DNA from: an uncultured Pelagibacteraceae bacterium
Lineage (GTDB): Bacteria > Pseudomonadota > Alphaproteobacteria > Pelagibacterales > Pelagibacteraceae
Reading direction: 5' to 3'
Assembly (NCBI GenBank): GCA_902515355.1
Contig: CABXUA010000007.1
Coordinates: 1 to 51,435 of the forward strand
DNA length: 51,435 nucleotides
Shown: piece by piece, positions 15,972 through 25,066 of the stretch
How positions within the stretch are numbered: position 1 is the stretch's first letter
How the letters are laid out: each line of letters begins with the position of its first letter
Translations under genes and position numbers: made by a program
The notes under the pieces: generated by a model
The model's database searches: none
What the model was told of the DNA's origin: nothing
What the model saw: the letters and a program-made list of their open reading frames with translations, nothing else

Positions 15972-16772
15972 TTACTCAATATTTTTTTCTAATAAATTTT
16001 TAAGCTCTTCGTGAATTTTTGAATTAGTGGCAATAATATTCTTTTTAGGGGATGCTTTTTTCTCTTTTTCTATAAAATCTACAAATCCACCGGCTTCTCT
16101 AACAATTATCAGTCCTGCAGCAATATCCCAATAATTTAGTTCTCTTTGCCAAAAGCCATCAAACCTTCCACATGCTACATTTGCCATGTCAAGAGCAGCA
16201 CTGCCAAACTTACGAATAGGAATATTAATTTTTCTAGAAATATTTTCAAATTCTTTAAAAATATCATCTCTGTTTTTACTGCTTGATCTTGGTCCACCAG
16301 TAACTAGCATGGCATCACTTAACATTTTTTTATTTGAAACTCTTATTCTGGAATTATTCAAAAACGCTCCTGAACCTTTTTCAGCAAAAAACATTTCATT
16401 TTTAATTGGATCAAATATCATTCCACTTACAATCTCACCTTTTTCTTCATAACCTACTGAAATTGCAAATTGAGGTATACCGTTTAGGAAATTTGAGGTT
16501 CCATCAATTGGATCTATGATCCATCTTTTTTCATTATTATTTGCGTTAATAACTCCAGATTCTTCGCTTAAAATTCCATAATCTGGATGTGCTTTTTGGA
16601 GCTCTTCAATAATAATTTTTTCTGAACGTTTGTCTGCAGCTGAAACAAAGTCGCCTGGCCCCTTAGAAGATACTTGTAATTTTTCCAACTCCCCAAAATC
16701 TCTTATTAATGATTTAGAAGCCTTAGTACAGGCTCTATAAATGATATTCATACTTGGAGAACTTATTCTCAT
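15972..16772 (-). CDS. suhB: inositol-1-monophosphatase family protein (SuhB)
   Basis: The 266-residue protein belongs to the Mg2+-dependent lithium-sensitive phosphatase family. GILSEESG (metal-binding Glu), [17 protein letters not shown] (metal-binding Asp pair with the nucleophile-activating Thr) and [15 protein letters not shown] (C-terminal Asp) are complete, so it should be active. It would hydrolyse inositol phosphate or related sugar phosphates. E. coli SuhB also joins the rRNA transcription antitermination complex; whether SAR11 uses it so is unknown. Its start codon shares one base with the efp stop (16772), indicating coupled translation. Confidence 0.92.
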   Translation of the reverse strand: MRISSPSMNIIYRACTKASKSLIRDFGELEKLQVSSKGPGDFVSAADKRSEKIIIEELQKAHPDYGILSEESGVINANNNEKRWIIDPIDGTSNFLNGIPQFAISVGYEEKGEIVSGMIFDPIKNEMFFAEKGSGAFLNNSRIRVSNKKMLSDAMLVTGGPRSSSKNRDDIFKEFENISRKINIPIRKFGSAALDMANVACGRFDGFWQRELNYWDIAAGLIIVREAGGFVDFIEKEKKASPKKNIIATNSKIHEELKNLLEKNIE

Positions 16773-17335
16773 TAATTAACTTTTTTTACATACTCTAAAG
16801 TTCTAGTGTCTAAAATAATTTTTTCACCAGACTCAATAAAAGGTGGCACAGTTATATTTATACCATTATCTAAAGTTGCAGGCTTATAAGAAGATGCTGC
16901 TGTCTGACCTTTTACTACTGCATCAGTTACTTGAATGGTGCATTCTATATTGTTGGGCAGATCTATCGATATAGGTTTTTCATCCATAAATGTAATTACC
17001 ACTTCTAGATTTTCACTTAAAAGTTTGTATTTTTCTCCTGTCAAAGATTTTGGTAAAGAAATCTGTTCAAAAGTTTTATTATCCATGAAATGGCAATTGT
17101 TTTCATCTAAATAAAGAAAATTAAATTTTTTTTCATCTAACTCTGCTTTATCAACGTTTTCACTTGACCTAAATCTTTCATTTAATTTTGTACCTTTGGT
17201 AATGCTTTTAAGTTCTACTTGATTAAAAGCGCCACCTTTTCCAGGTTTAACATGTTGAGTTTTAAGTACATTCCAATAATCATTCTTATGTTCTATTATC
17301 ATTCCCGGTTTTATTTCATTTGCTAATATTTTCAT
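16772..17335 (-). CDS. efp: translation elongation factor P
   Basis: The 187-residue protein has the three-domain EF-P layout: an N-terminal KOW-like domain and two OB domains. The tip loop reads H28-V-K-P-G-K33-G-G-A-F, with K33 in the position that is lysylated by EpmA/EpmB in E. coli; no modification gene is visible in this window. The C-terminal VVKGQTAASSYKPATLDNG and VPPFIESGEKI segments are family signatures. EF-P relieves ribosomes stalled on consecutive prolines. It shares base 17335 with thiE upstream and base 16772 with suhB downstream. Confidence 0.96.
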   Translation of the reverse strand: MKILANEIKPGMIIEHKNDYWNVLKTQHVKPGKGGAFNQVELKSITKGTKLNERFRSSENVDKAELDEKKFNFLYLDENNCHFMDNKTFEQISLPKSLTGEKYKLLSENLEVVITFMDEKPISIDLPNNIECTIQVTDAVVKGQTAASSYKPATLDNGINITVPPFIESGEKIILDTRTLEYVKKVN

Positions 17336-17937
17336 TAATTAAATTTCCTTATAGCTATCTCTGGTTTTAGAGTGGGGTTATTCCAAATATAACTTGAAAT
17401 TGCAATATAATTCGCACCCAAACTAATCAATTTTTTATAATTTTTATTAGTAATCCCTCCAATAACAACAATTGGTATTTTTGTTTTTTTTTTTGTTTCT
17501 TTAATAAGTTTCATTTTAGCTTTTTTTGCGTTAGGCTTTAATTTTGATTTAAAAAAAGATCCGATAGCTATATAGTTTACTTTGTATTTTATTGCTTGTT
17601 CAACTAATCTTTTTGATCCATGACAGGTTAATCCTATAATTTTTTTTTTTAATATTTTATTTGTTTGTCGATAAGAGGTATCAGATTGCCCAATATGACA
17701 ACCTGCAGCTCCAATTTCTTTTGCAATATTTGGATTATCATTAACTATTAATTTTACCTTATGTCTATTTGTTATGGTTTTAATTACTTTTCCAATTTTT
17801 AAAATTTTATTTTTTGGATAATTTTTTAGTCTTAATTGAAAATAATTAACCTTTTTACATGTAAGGACTTTTTCTAATACTGAATAGAAATCAGCATTGA
17901 TTTTGTTAGGTGAAATTAGATAAATAAATCTTTTCAA
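17335..17937 (-). CDS. thiE: thiamine-phosphate synthase-like protein
   Basis: The 200-residue protein has the ThiE TIM-barrel pattern: YFQLRLKN (usual QxRxK), LIVNDNPNIAKEIGAAGCHIGQSD (usual NDxxxxA...GxHxGQxD), a glycine-rich IAIGSF and PIVVIGGI near the end. It should join HMP pyrophosphate to thiazole phosphate. Some motifs differ: GLTCHGSKR replaces the common GxSxHxxxE, and FFKSKLKPNA replaces the FPTxTK phosphate loop. Many alphaproteobacteria have similar divergent copies in this operon position, so the function may be kept or changed. It lies between fba (3-base gap) and efp (1-base overlap). Confidence 0.75.
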   Translation of the reverse strand: MKRFIYLISPNKINADFYSVLEKVLTCKKVNYFQLRLKNYPKNKILKIGKVIKTITNRHKVKLIVNDNPNIAKEIGAAGCHIGQSDTSYRQTNKILKKKIIGLTCHGSKRLVEQAIKYKVNYIAIGSFFKSKLKPNAKKAKMKLIKETKKKTKIPIVVIGGITNKNYKKLISLGANYIAISSYIWNNPTLKPEIAIRKFN

Positions 17938-17940
17938 TTT

Positions 17941-18957
17941 TTAAGCGGCAAATTCTTTTTCTAGATTTTCTGACCACTCAGCTTTAGAGGACATGCCATT
18001 CATTTTAGCTCTATGATTAAATACACTATGAACCATTTTCGTATCCTTCATATTCTTCGACCATATTTTAAGAGCACTTTGCTGTAAAGCTCTACCATAT
18101 GAAAAAGAAATAAGAAAATTTGTATCATTAAGTTTGTTGATTTCATTTAAATTTCTAGTAGCTTCCTGTTCACTTTGTCCACCTGACAAAAAAGCTATGC
18201 CTGTTACATCAGTTGGTACGTTTTTTTTTAAACATTCAATTGTTTTTTTTGCTATTTCCTTTGAATTAGATTTATCTTTGCAATTAGATCCTGGTAAAAT
18301 CATATTAGGTTTTAAAATTGTGCCTTTAAGGAAAACTTTATGAATTTCTAATTCATTATAACATTCGTTAAGTACATTTGTCGTTACCTCATAACATTTA
18401 TTTATATCATGTTGTCCATCCATTAAAACTTCAGGTTCAACAATTGGAACCATTTTAGCTTCTTGAGCAAGTGCTGCATATCTAGCGAGAGCATGAGCAT
18501 TAGATTTAATTGCTTGAGAAGAAGGAAACTTATCTGAAATATTGTAAACCGCTCTCCATTTTGTAAATCTTGCACCTAGTTTGTAATACTCGTTTAATCT
18601 ATCTCTCAACCCATCTAAACCCTCTGTAACTTTTTCATCTTGAGATCCAGCTAAAGTTTTAGCTCCTTTGTCTACTTTAATTCCTGGTATAGAATTACTT
18701 TTCATAATTAGCTCTGGGATAGAAATTCCCTGTGAACTTTTTTGCTTCAAAGTTTCTTCAAAGAGAATAACCCCTCCAATATAATTTTTCATAGCATCTG
18801 AACTAAATAACGTTTCTCGAAAATTAAGTCTATTTTCTGGAGTCGAGTCAACGTTGACGCTTTTTAATCTTTTTTCCATAGTACCAGTGCTTTCATCAGC
18901 AGCTAAAATTCCCTTGCCTTTTGCTACCATTTTTTTTGCGATTTCTTCTAGTGTCAT
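17941..18957 (-). CDS. fba: class I fructose-bisphosphate aldolase
   Basis: The 338-residue enzyme is the eukaryote-type class I aldolase, which uses a Schiff base and no metal. Diagnostic segments include GKGILAADESTGTMEKRL at the start, GARFTKWRAVY with the active-site Lys-Trp-Arg, VEPEVLMDG, and KVFLKGTILKPNM, whose last Lys is the Schiff-base residue. FLSGGQSEQEAT and SFSYGRALQQ form the phosphate site. It splits fructose-1,6-bisphosphate or, in an organism without phosphofructokinase, mostly works toward gluconeogenesis. It follows pgk by 9 bases in a tkt-pgk-fba run. Confidence 0.95.
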   Translation of the reverse strand: MTLEEIAKKMVAKGKGILAADESTGTMEKRLKSVNVDSTPENRLNFRETLFSSDAMKNYIGGVILFEETLKQKSSQGISIPELIMKSNSIPGIKVDKGAKTLAGSQDEKVTEGLDGLRDRLNEYYKLGARFTKWRAVYNISDKFPSSQAIKSNAHALARYAALAQEAKMVPIVEPEVLMDGQHDINKCYEVTTNVLNECYNELEIHKVFLKGTILKPNMILPGSNCKDKSNSKEIAKKTIECLKKNVPTDVTGIAFLSGGQSEQEATRNLNEINKLNDTNFLISFSYGRALQQSALKIWSKNMKDTKMVHSVFNHRAKMNGMSSKAEWSENLEKEFAA

Positions 18958-18966
18958 AAGCGATAT

Positions 18967-20148
18967 TTATTTTAAAACACTTAGACCAGGCAAGTCTTTT
19001 CCCTCTAAATATTCCAAGAAAGCCCCTCCAGCTGTTGATAAGTGCGTAAAGGATAAATTTAATTTACTTTTATTTATTGCAGCAATGGTATCCCCGCCAC
19101 CTAGAATTGATATTAAAGAATTATTAACTGTATTGTCAGATATTTTTTTTGCTATTGAATTTGTACCTTCGGAAAAATTTTTATTTTCAAAATATCCGAT
19201 TGGACCATTCCAGAAAACAGTTTTAGATTGATCTATAATATTTTTGATTAATTTAATTGTTTTTGAACCAGCATCTAAAATTATTTCATCACTATTAATT
19301 TCATTTTTTTCTCTATTTTCAGCTTTTCCTTCGAAACTTTTTGATATTTTGTAATCTTCTGGAATTACAATATTGCAGTTATTCTTTTCTGCCTCGGAGT
19401 ATATTTTATATATTATATCGCTAGACTTTTCTTCAACAAGGGATTTGCCAACTTCAAAACCTCTATATGCTAAAAAATTGTTTGCCATAGCTCCAACTAT
19501 AACGATATTTTCTACATTTTTAATCAAACTCAATATCACATTAATTTTTGAGGATATTTTTGAACCCCCTATAATGCATGTAACTGGAGATTTTTTTTCT
19601 TTTAAAATTAAATTTATAGTATCAATTTCTTTTTTTAAAAGCGGACCTGCATAGCAGTCTTTTAAAAAATGTGTTATTTTGTGAATTGATGCCTGTTTTC
19701 TGTGAGAGCAAGAAAAAGCATCATTGATATATATATCTCCAAGTTCTGAGAGTTGCTTAGAAAATTTATCATCATTTTCATTTTCTCCTGGAAAAAACCT
19801 TATATTTTCTAAAAAAAGAATTTCACCTTGTTTTAAATTTAGACTTTTAGACTTCGCTTTTTCATCTATATTGTCAGCATAAAAAAAAATTTTAGTTCCA
19901 ATTTTTTTTTTTAAGAATTCAAAAATAGGCATAAGAGAAAATTTATTATCTTTTTTGCCCTCTGGCCTACCTAGATGAGAAACAAGAACTATCTTAGCAT
20001 TTTTTTTAATTAATTTTTCTACAAAGGGAATTACACTTAAAATTCTAGATGGATCTGAAATTTTTTCATTTTCAATTGGAACATTAAAATCTACTCTTAA
20101 AATGATTCTTTTGTCTTCAATGTCAAGGTTTTTTGGAAAAAATTTCAT
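18967..20148 (-). CDS. pgk: phosphoglycerate kinase
   Basis: The 393-residue monomeric kinase moves a phosphate between 1,3-bisphosphoglycerate and ADP. The N-domain has ILRVDFNVP, VLVSHLGRPEG and FLENIRFFPGE for substrate binding; the hinge has DAFSCSHRKQAS. The C-domain has IIGGSKISSK (family consensus GGAKxxxK), GAMANNFLA, FWNGPIGYFE and ILGGGDTIAA for nucleotide binding. It sits 14 bases downstream of tkt. In the typical alphaproteobacterial order a gap gene would separate tkt and pgk, and it is absent here. Confidence 0.96.
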   Translation of the reverse strand: MKFFPKNLDIEDKRIILRVDFNVPIENEKISDPSRILSVIPFVEKLIKKNAKIVLVSHLGRPEGKKDNKFSLMPIFEFLKKKIGTKIFFYADNIDEKAKSKSLNLKQGEILFLENIRFFPGENENDDKFSKQLSELGDIYINDAFSCSHRKQASIHKITHFLKDCYAGPLLKKEIDTINLILKEKKSPVTCIIGGSKISSKINVILSLIKNVENIVIVGAMANNFLAYRGFEVGKSLVEEKSSDIIYKIYSEAEKNNCNIVIPEDYKISKSFEGKAENREKNEINSDEIILDAGSKTIKLIKNIIDQSKTVFWNGPIGYFENKNFSEGTNSIAKKISDNTVNNSLISILGGGDTIAAINKSKLNLSFTHLSTAGGAFLEYLEGKDLPGLSVLK

Positions 20149-20162
20149 TTGTTTTTAATGAA

Positions 20163-22148
20163 TTATTTTTTAAGCAATGTTCTGGCAAATTCTACAACTT
20201 TATCACTATTTAGATCAAAGTGATTGTATATTTCATTGTAGGGAGCGCTTTTACCAAAATTTTCAAGACCAATTGAAACTCCATTATTATGAATATATTT
20301 TGCCCAACCTTTTACACTACCTGCTTCAATAGAAATTCTTGAACATGATTTTGTTTCTAGGATTTTTTCTTGATAATCTTTATCTTGTTTATCAAAAAGT
20401 TCTTGGCAAGGCATTGATATAACTTTTGTATCAATTTGCTCCTCTTTTAATTTTTTTTGTGCCTCCATAGCAATTTCAACCTCAGAACCAGAGGCAATTA
20501 ATATTAATTTATAATCGTGAGATGTAATATTAAGTTCATAGGCTCCAAAACTACATTTGTTTTTTTCAGACACATTTTTACTTACGTAAGGAAGTTTTTG
20601 CCTAGATAAAGTTATAGCGCTTGGATTATTTTTACTTTTTAAAGCTATCTCCCAACATTCTAAAGTTTCATTTATATCAGCTGGGCGAAAAACATTTAAA
20701 TTCGGTATAGCTCTGAGGCCTGTAAGTTGCTCAATAGGTTGATGAGTAGGTCCATCTTCTCCTAGACCGATGGAGTCATGAGAAAATATATATATTACTC
20801 TTAGACCCATCAACGCTGATAGTCTAATAGAAGGTTTGCAATAATCAGAAAAAATTAAAAAAGTTCCTCCATAAGGTATCAACCCGCCATATAATGCTAG
20901 ACCGTTCATTATAGATGCCATGCCGTGTTCTCTAACACCGTAATGGATATAGTTACCATTAAAATTCTTTGAAGAAATAACATTAGAATTTTTAGTTTTA
21001 GTGTTATTTGATCCGCTTAAATCCGCTGATCCTCCAATCAGTTCAGGTAAAAAACTAGACAATTTCTCAATTACTGCTGACGAACACTGTCTCGTTGCCA
21101 TTTCTGGTTTAGAACTAAAGTTTTTTGTTTTTTCTTCTTTTATAATCTTCTCAAGATTTTCGACATTAAATTCTTTAATCATTTTTTCCAATTCTCCCTT
21201 AATTTTTGGACTTATTTTAGCGAAAGTTTCTTCCCAATCTCTCTCGATTGACTCACCTTTTTTTCCAATCTTCCTCCATTCTTCTAAAATTTCTTTTGGT
21301 ATTTCAAAAGAATCCCACCTCCAATTCAATTTTTTTCTTACTAGTTCAATTTCTTCCTCACCTAAAGGAGAACCATGAGATGACGCTTTTCCAGACTTGT
21401 TAGGCGAACCATATCCAATTATAGTTTTACAAGATATTAAATTCGGCTTATTTGATCTTGATGCTTTTTTAATTGCATTTGAAATTTGTTTTTCATTATG
21501 GCCATTTATCTCTTGAAAGTTCCATCCATAACCTTCAAACCTTTTTTTAAAGTTATCTGAAACGCTTAAAGAGGTAGATCCGTCTATGGAAATTTTATTG
21601 TTATCAAAAAGAACGATTAAGTTTTTAAGTTTAAGATGACCAGCTAAACTCATTACTTCATGACTTACACCTTCCATCAAATCACCGTCACTGGCAATAA
21701 CATATGTTTTATGATTAATAATTTTAGTTCCAAATTTTTTTTTGAAAATTTCTTCCCCAATAGCAATACCAACAGAATTCCCTAGACCTTGTCCAAGTGG
21801 ACCAGTTGTAGTTTCTATTCCTGAATTTTTTTCGTACTCTGGGTGACCAGCACAAATAGAGTCGAGTTGTCTAAAATTTTTAATATCATTCAATGAAACA
21901 CTTTTATATCCAGTTAAATAAAGCAAAGAATATAAAAGCATTGAACCATGACCTGCTGATAAAATAAATCTATCTCTATTAATCCACCCAGGGTTTTTAG
22001 GATTAAACCTCAGGTGGTATTTAAAAAGTACTGACGCCACATCAGCCATACCCATAGGCATGCCAGGATGTCCTGACTTTGCTTTTTGCACAGCATCAAC
22101 TGATAAAAATCTAATTGCGTTTGCTAATTGCTTTAATTTTATAGTCAC
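20163..22148 (-). CDS. tkt: transketolase
   Basis: The 661-residue thiamine-diphosphate enzyme moves two-carbon ketol units between sugar phosphates. The N-terminal part has LSAGHGSMLLYSLLYLTGY, CAGHPEY, GPLGQGLGNSVG and the ThDP motif SDGDLMEGVSHE...NKISIDG. The middle part has the conserved ATRQCSS, YGVREHGM (catalytic Glu) and HDSIGLGEDGPTHQP. The C-terminal domain closes with SIEAGSVKGWAKY. Length is standard. It is the first gene of a minus-strand block that continues to purE, and diverges from the coiled-coil/zapA genes across a 61-base gap. Confidence 0.97.
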   Translation of the reverse strand: MTIKLKQLANAIRFLSVDAVQKAKSGHPGMPMGMADVASVLFKYHLRFNPKNPGWINRDRFILSAGHGSMLLYSLLYLTGYKSVSLNDIKNFRQLDSICAGHPEYEKNSGIETTTGPLGQGLGNSVGIAIGEEIFKKKFGTKIINHKTYVIASDGDLMEGVSHEVMSLAGHLKLKNLIVLFDNNKISIDGSTSLSVSDNFKKRFEGYGWNFQEINGHNEKQISNAIKKASRSNKPNLISCKTIIGYGSPNKSGKASSHGSPLGEEEIELVRKKLNWRWDSFEIPKEILEEWRKIGKKGESIERDWEETFAKISPKIKGELEKMIKEFNVENLEKIIKEEKTKNFSSKPEMATRQCSSAVIEKLSSFLPELIGGSADLSGSNNTKTKNSNVISSKNFNGNYIHYGVREHGMASIMNGLALYGGLIPYGGTFLIFSDYCKPSIRLSALMGLRVIYIFSHDSIGLGEDGPTHQPIEQLTGLRAIPNLNVFRPADINETLECWEIALKSKNNPSAITLSRQKLPYVSKNVSEKNKCSFGAYELNITSHDYKLILIASGSEVEIAMEAQKKLKEEQIDTKVISMPCQELFDKQDKDYQEKILETKSCSRISIEAGSVKGWAKYIHNNGVSIGLENFGKSAPYNEIYNHFDLNSDKVVEFARTLLKK

Positions 22149-22209
22149 TTTCAGATTACCTATATAGACTTAAAGTCTCTATATCAATATTATGGTATAA
22201 AATAAATAA
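22149..22209. promoter_or_regulatory. divergent control region between tkt and the zapA operon
   Basis: These 61 bases must hold the start signals for both directions. A short palindrome, GACTT-A-AAGTC (22167-22177), is flanked by TATA and CTATA. On the plus strand, TATAAA (22196-22201) lies 8 bases before the ATG at 22210, giving almost no leader. No clear -35 box was seen for either side, so the promoter call is tentative. Confidence 0.3.
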
Positions 22210-22533
22210 ATGAATTATTTAGAAGATAAAGAAAAAAAATTAAATAATCTAATTGATAGATTAAGCATTTTGTCTAGCAGTTATTCACAGTCGACAAACA
22301 ACGCAGAAAAAATTAAAATTGAAAAAAATCAATTAGAGGGTGAAAAAAAAGAATTAGAGAATAAACACACTAAGCTTTTGAGGGAACATAAATATTTAAA
22401 AAACAAAATAATTAAATTACAAGAGGAAGCAAACAAAAAAACTGAGAAGGAAGAACAATTTAGTCAGGAAATAGAGGATTTAAACCAAGAAACTGAGGAA
22501 CTGGTTGAGGAAATAGAAAAATGGCAAACGTAA
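22210..22533 (+). CDS. small coiled-coil protein upstream of zapA
   Basis: The 107-residue product is nearly all charged heptads (KIEKNQLEGEKKELENKHTKLL and on), with no signal peptide or membrane segment, so it should be one long coiled coil. A short coiled-coil protein of the DUF4164 type sits just before zapA in many alphaproteobacteria, and this gene has the right size and place. It overlaps zapA by 13 bases. A role as a division-associated scaffold is only suggested by position. Confidence 0.62.
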   Translation: MNYLEDKEKKLNNLIDRLSILSSSYSQSTNNAEKIKIEKNQLEGEKKELENKHTKLLREHKYLKNKIIKLQEEANKKTEKEEQFSQEIEDLNQETEELVEEIEKWQT

Positions 22534-22967
22534 ATATAAAATTTAACAATAAAGATTATTTGCTTTCTTGTGACGAAGGGCAGGAGGAGTCTTTAAAGAA
22601 ATTAACTGTCTTTCTTGATAAAAAGTACAAAGAATTAAAAGATAGACTTGGAAATATAGGTGAAAATAAACTTTTATTGATAACAACAATACAATTAATA
22701 GATGAATATTTTGATCTTAAAAATAGAGTTAACTCACAAAAAACAAAATTAGATGAACTATCTAAAAAATTTATAGAATTAAAATCCTTAGCAATTTCTT
22801 ACAAAGAAAAAAAAGATCTTGAAATTGATAACTTAAACTCTGAAATTGAAAGTTTTAAAAAAACTATAGAGGAGAGCTCCAATTTGTACGAGACAATGTT
22901 AGATAGAACCACAAAGTCTCTTGAGCAAATAATCGAGAAAACTGAATCTAAGTCTAAAATTCAGTAA
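22521..22967 (+). CDS. zapA: cell division protein ZapA
   Basis: The 148-residue protein starts with VNIKFNNKDYLLSCDEGQEESL, the ZapA N-terminal fold, followed by KLLLITTIQLIDEYFDLKN and a C-terminal coiled coil of ~70 residues, longer than in E. coli ZapA. ZapA bundles FtsZ filaments at midcell. It overlaps the upstream coiled-coil gene by 13 bases and abuts fau without a spacer. In many proteobacteria the 6S RNA gene sits between these two; here there is no room for it. Confidence 0.87.
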   Translation: MANVNIKFNNKDYLLSCDEGQEESLKKLTVFLDKKYKELKDRLGNIGENKLLLITTIQLIDEYFDLKNRVNSQKTKLDELSKKFIELKSLAISYKEKKDLEIDNLNSEIESFKKTIEESSNLYETMLDRTTKSLEQIIEKTESKSKIQ

Positions 22968-23525
22968 ATGCCAACTAAACAACAACTTAGAAATATTTAT
23001 TCCAGAGAAAGAAAAAAAAAATATTTTGAAATTGATCAAAATTTTTTTAAGCCCTTAATTAATTTATTAAATAAACTACAACAAAAAAAAAATGTTTTTT
23101 TATCATTATATTACCCCTCAAATTATGAAGTAAATACCTTAAAAATACTCAAACTATTGAAAGGAAAAAAAAATATAAAAGTTCTTCTACCGGTTATTAG
23201 ATCAAACAATAAAATGACTTTTACCAAATGGGATACTTTAGATGTTTTGAAAATAAACAGATTTGGAATACTTGAGCCAATCAATAAAAAAAAATCTTAT
23301 ATACCTAACGTAGCATTAGTGCCTCTTTTAGCTTACGATAAAAACAATTTTAGACTTGGATACGGAAAAGGATATTATGACAGGTTTTTTAATAAATATT
23401 TATCTTCAAATAAAGACATTCTTACCATTGGAGTTGCTTTTTCGTTTCAAAAATACAATAAACTTCCAACATCAAACTTTGATGTAAAACTAGATTATAT
23501 ATTAACTGAGAAAGGCATTATTTAA
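22968..23525 (+). CDS. fau: 5-formyltetrahydrofolate cyclo-ligase
   Basis: The 185-residue enzyme converts 5-formyl-THF to 5,10-methenyl-THF with ATP. The family signature RLGYGKGYYDRFF, the ATP/Mg loop, is present around residue 125-137, and the N-terminal QLRNIYSRERKK and FLSLYYPSNYEVNT segments match the folate-binding half. It begins on the base after the zapA stop. It is often listed as ygfA. With folP in the same window and formate dehydrogenase, it belongs to the one-carbon network that SAR11 uses for energy. Confidence 0.92.
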   Translation: MPTKQQLRNIYSRERKKKYFEIDQNFFKPLINLLNKLQQKKNVFLSLYYPSNYEVNTLKILKLLKGKKNIKVLLPVIRSNNKMTFTKWDTLDVLKINRFGILEPINKKKSYIPNVALVPLLAYDKNNFRLGYGKGYYDRFFNKYLSSNKDILTIGVAFSFQKYNKLPTSNFDVKLDYILTEKGII

Positions 23526-23530
23526 AGAAA

Positions 23531-24340
23531 ATGAATATCTTAATTTTAGGCGATGTATTTGGCCCACCTGGAAGAAAGGCAATATCAGAAAAATTACCAG
23601 ATTTAATAAAGAAAAAAAAAGCAGATTTCGTAATAATTAACGGGGAAAATTCCGGTGATGCTGGTGTAGGTATAACTAAAGCAATTGCTGAGGAATTTTT
23701 TAAAGTTGGAGCAGACGTAATTACCTCAGGCAATCATATTTGGGATGAAAAAGAAGCTGCAGAATTTATTACATCTGAAAAAAGATTATTGCGACCTATT
23801 AATTTACCTGAAGGCTCTCCAGGAAATGGCTTTGGTATTTTTAAGTCAAAAAATAATAAACGAGTAGCTGTTGTAAATTTAATGGGAAATATTTTTATGA
23901 AAAAATGCGACGATGTATTCAAAGCAGCAAATAATTTTATTAAAAAAGTAAAATTAAAAAAAGACGCTGATTTTATAGCAGTAGATGTACACGCAGAAAT
24001 AACCAGTGAAAAAATGGCTATGGGGTATTTGTTTGATGGTAAAGCAACAATAGTTGTTGGCACACATACTCATGTTCCAACTTCAGACCATATAATAATG
24101 GATAAAGGAACAGCATATCAAACAGATTTAGGTATGTGTGGAGATTATAAATCTGTAATCGGAATGAATAGAGACAACTCTTTAAAAAAATTTTTAAAAG
24201 ATCCATCTGCTGTGAGACATTTTCCTGCAAAGGGATCTGCTACTATTTCAGGATTGTTTGTTTCTGCGTCGGACGAAACTGGCTTAGCATTGAAAATTCA
24301 ACCAATTATTTTAGGTGGCTCTTTAGAGGAGAGAATATAA
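23531..24340 (+). CDS. ymdB: YmdB-family metallophosphoesterase
   Basis: The 269-residue protein has all metal-binding motifs of the YmdB (TIGR00282) family: ILGDVFGPPGR, NGENSGDAGVG, SGNHIWDEKE, VDVHAEITSEK and VGTHTHVPTSD. The Bacillus member cleaves 2',3'-cyclic nucleotides and affects biofilm gene expression; the natural substrate in alphaproteobacteria is unclear. It lies between fau (5 bases) and yebC (3 bases), a common arrangement. No signal peptide is visible, so it acts in the cytoplasm. Confidence 0.9.
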   Translation: MNILILGDVFGPPGRKAISEKLPDLIKKKKADFVIINGENSGDAGVGITKAIAEEFFKVGADVITSGNHIWDEKEAAEFITSEKRLLRPINLPEGSPGNGFGIFKSKNNKRVAVVNLMGNIFMKKCDDVFKAANNFIKKVKLKKDADFIAVDVHAEITSEKMAMGYLFDGKATIVVGTHTHVPTSDHIIMDKGTAYQTDLGMCGDYKSVIGMNRDNSLKKFLKDPSAVRHFPAKGSATISGLFVSASDETGLALKIQPIILGGSLEERI

Positions 24341-24343
24341 TAA

Positions 24344-25066
24344 ATGGCAGGTCATTCACATTGGGCAGGTATCAAACATAAAAAAGGACGACAGGATAAA
24401 CAAAGGTCAAATCTTTTTTCAAAACTATCAAGAGAAATAACGGTTGCAGCAAAACTTGGAGCTAAAGATCCTAGTTCAAATCCTAGATTGAGATCTGCGA
24501 TACAAGCTGCAAAACAATATAATATGCCAAAAGACAATATAGAAAGAGCTATTTATAAATCTGAACTTAATTTAAACGAAAGTTATGAAAATTTAAGGTA
24601 TGAGGGTTTTGGACCATTTAACGTTGCTTTCATAATAGAAACCTTGACTAATAATAAAAACAGAACCGCCTCTAATATTAGAACAGTCTTACAAAAAAAT
24701 GGTGGCAGGTTAGGAGAACATGGTTCAACAGCTCACCTATTTCAACATTGCGGTGTTATTCATGTTTCAAAAAAAGAATTTACAGATGAAAAAATTTTAG
24801 AAATGGCTATCAACGCAGGGGCAATGGATTGTAAAAGCAATTCAGATCACCACGAAATTATATCAAAGAAAAATGACTTTAATAAAGTTAAGAGTATAAT
24901 AGAAAAAAAAGTACAAACTCTTCAATATTTTGGGATACAATGGATACCTTATAATTATTTAGACACACCTGAAGAAGAAAACAAAAAAATTGTTAAAATT
25001 TTGGAATTATTAGATGATGATGATGACATTCAAAGAATATTCACAAACTGTAAAGTTCACTTATGA
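24344..25066 (+). CDS. yebC: YebC/PmpR family regulator
   Basis: The 240-residue protein begins MAGHSHWAGIKHKKGRQDKQ, the family hallmark, followed by LSREITVAAKLG, NMPKDNIERAI and YEGFGPFNVAFIIETLTNN. The family was first described as transcription regulators (PmpR), and recent work links members to relief of ribosome stalling at prolines. That would fit the presence of efp in this window. It overlaps the RuvC-like gene by 4 bases (ATGA). The acidic DDDDD stretch near the C-terminus is a small oddity. Confidence 0.95.
   Translation: MAGHSHWAGIKHKKGRQDKQRSNLFSKLSREITVAAKLGAKDPSSNPRLRSAIQAAKQYNMPKDNIERAIYKSELNLNESYENLRYEGFGPFNVAFIIETLTNNKNRTASNIRTVLQKNGGRLGEHGSTAHLFQHCGVIHVSKKEFTDEKILEMAINAGAMDCKSNSDHHEIISKKNDFNKVKSIIEKKVQTLQYFGIQWIPYNYLDTPEEENKKIVKILELLDDDDDIQRIFTNCKVHL

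Noticed and set aside
22960-22975. 6S RNA between zapA and fau
   Set aside because: There are no bases between the two genes.
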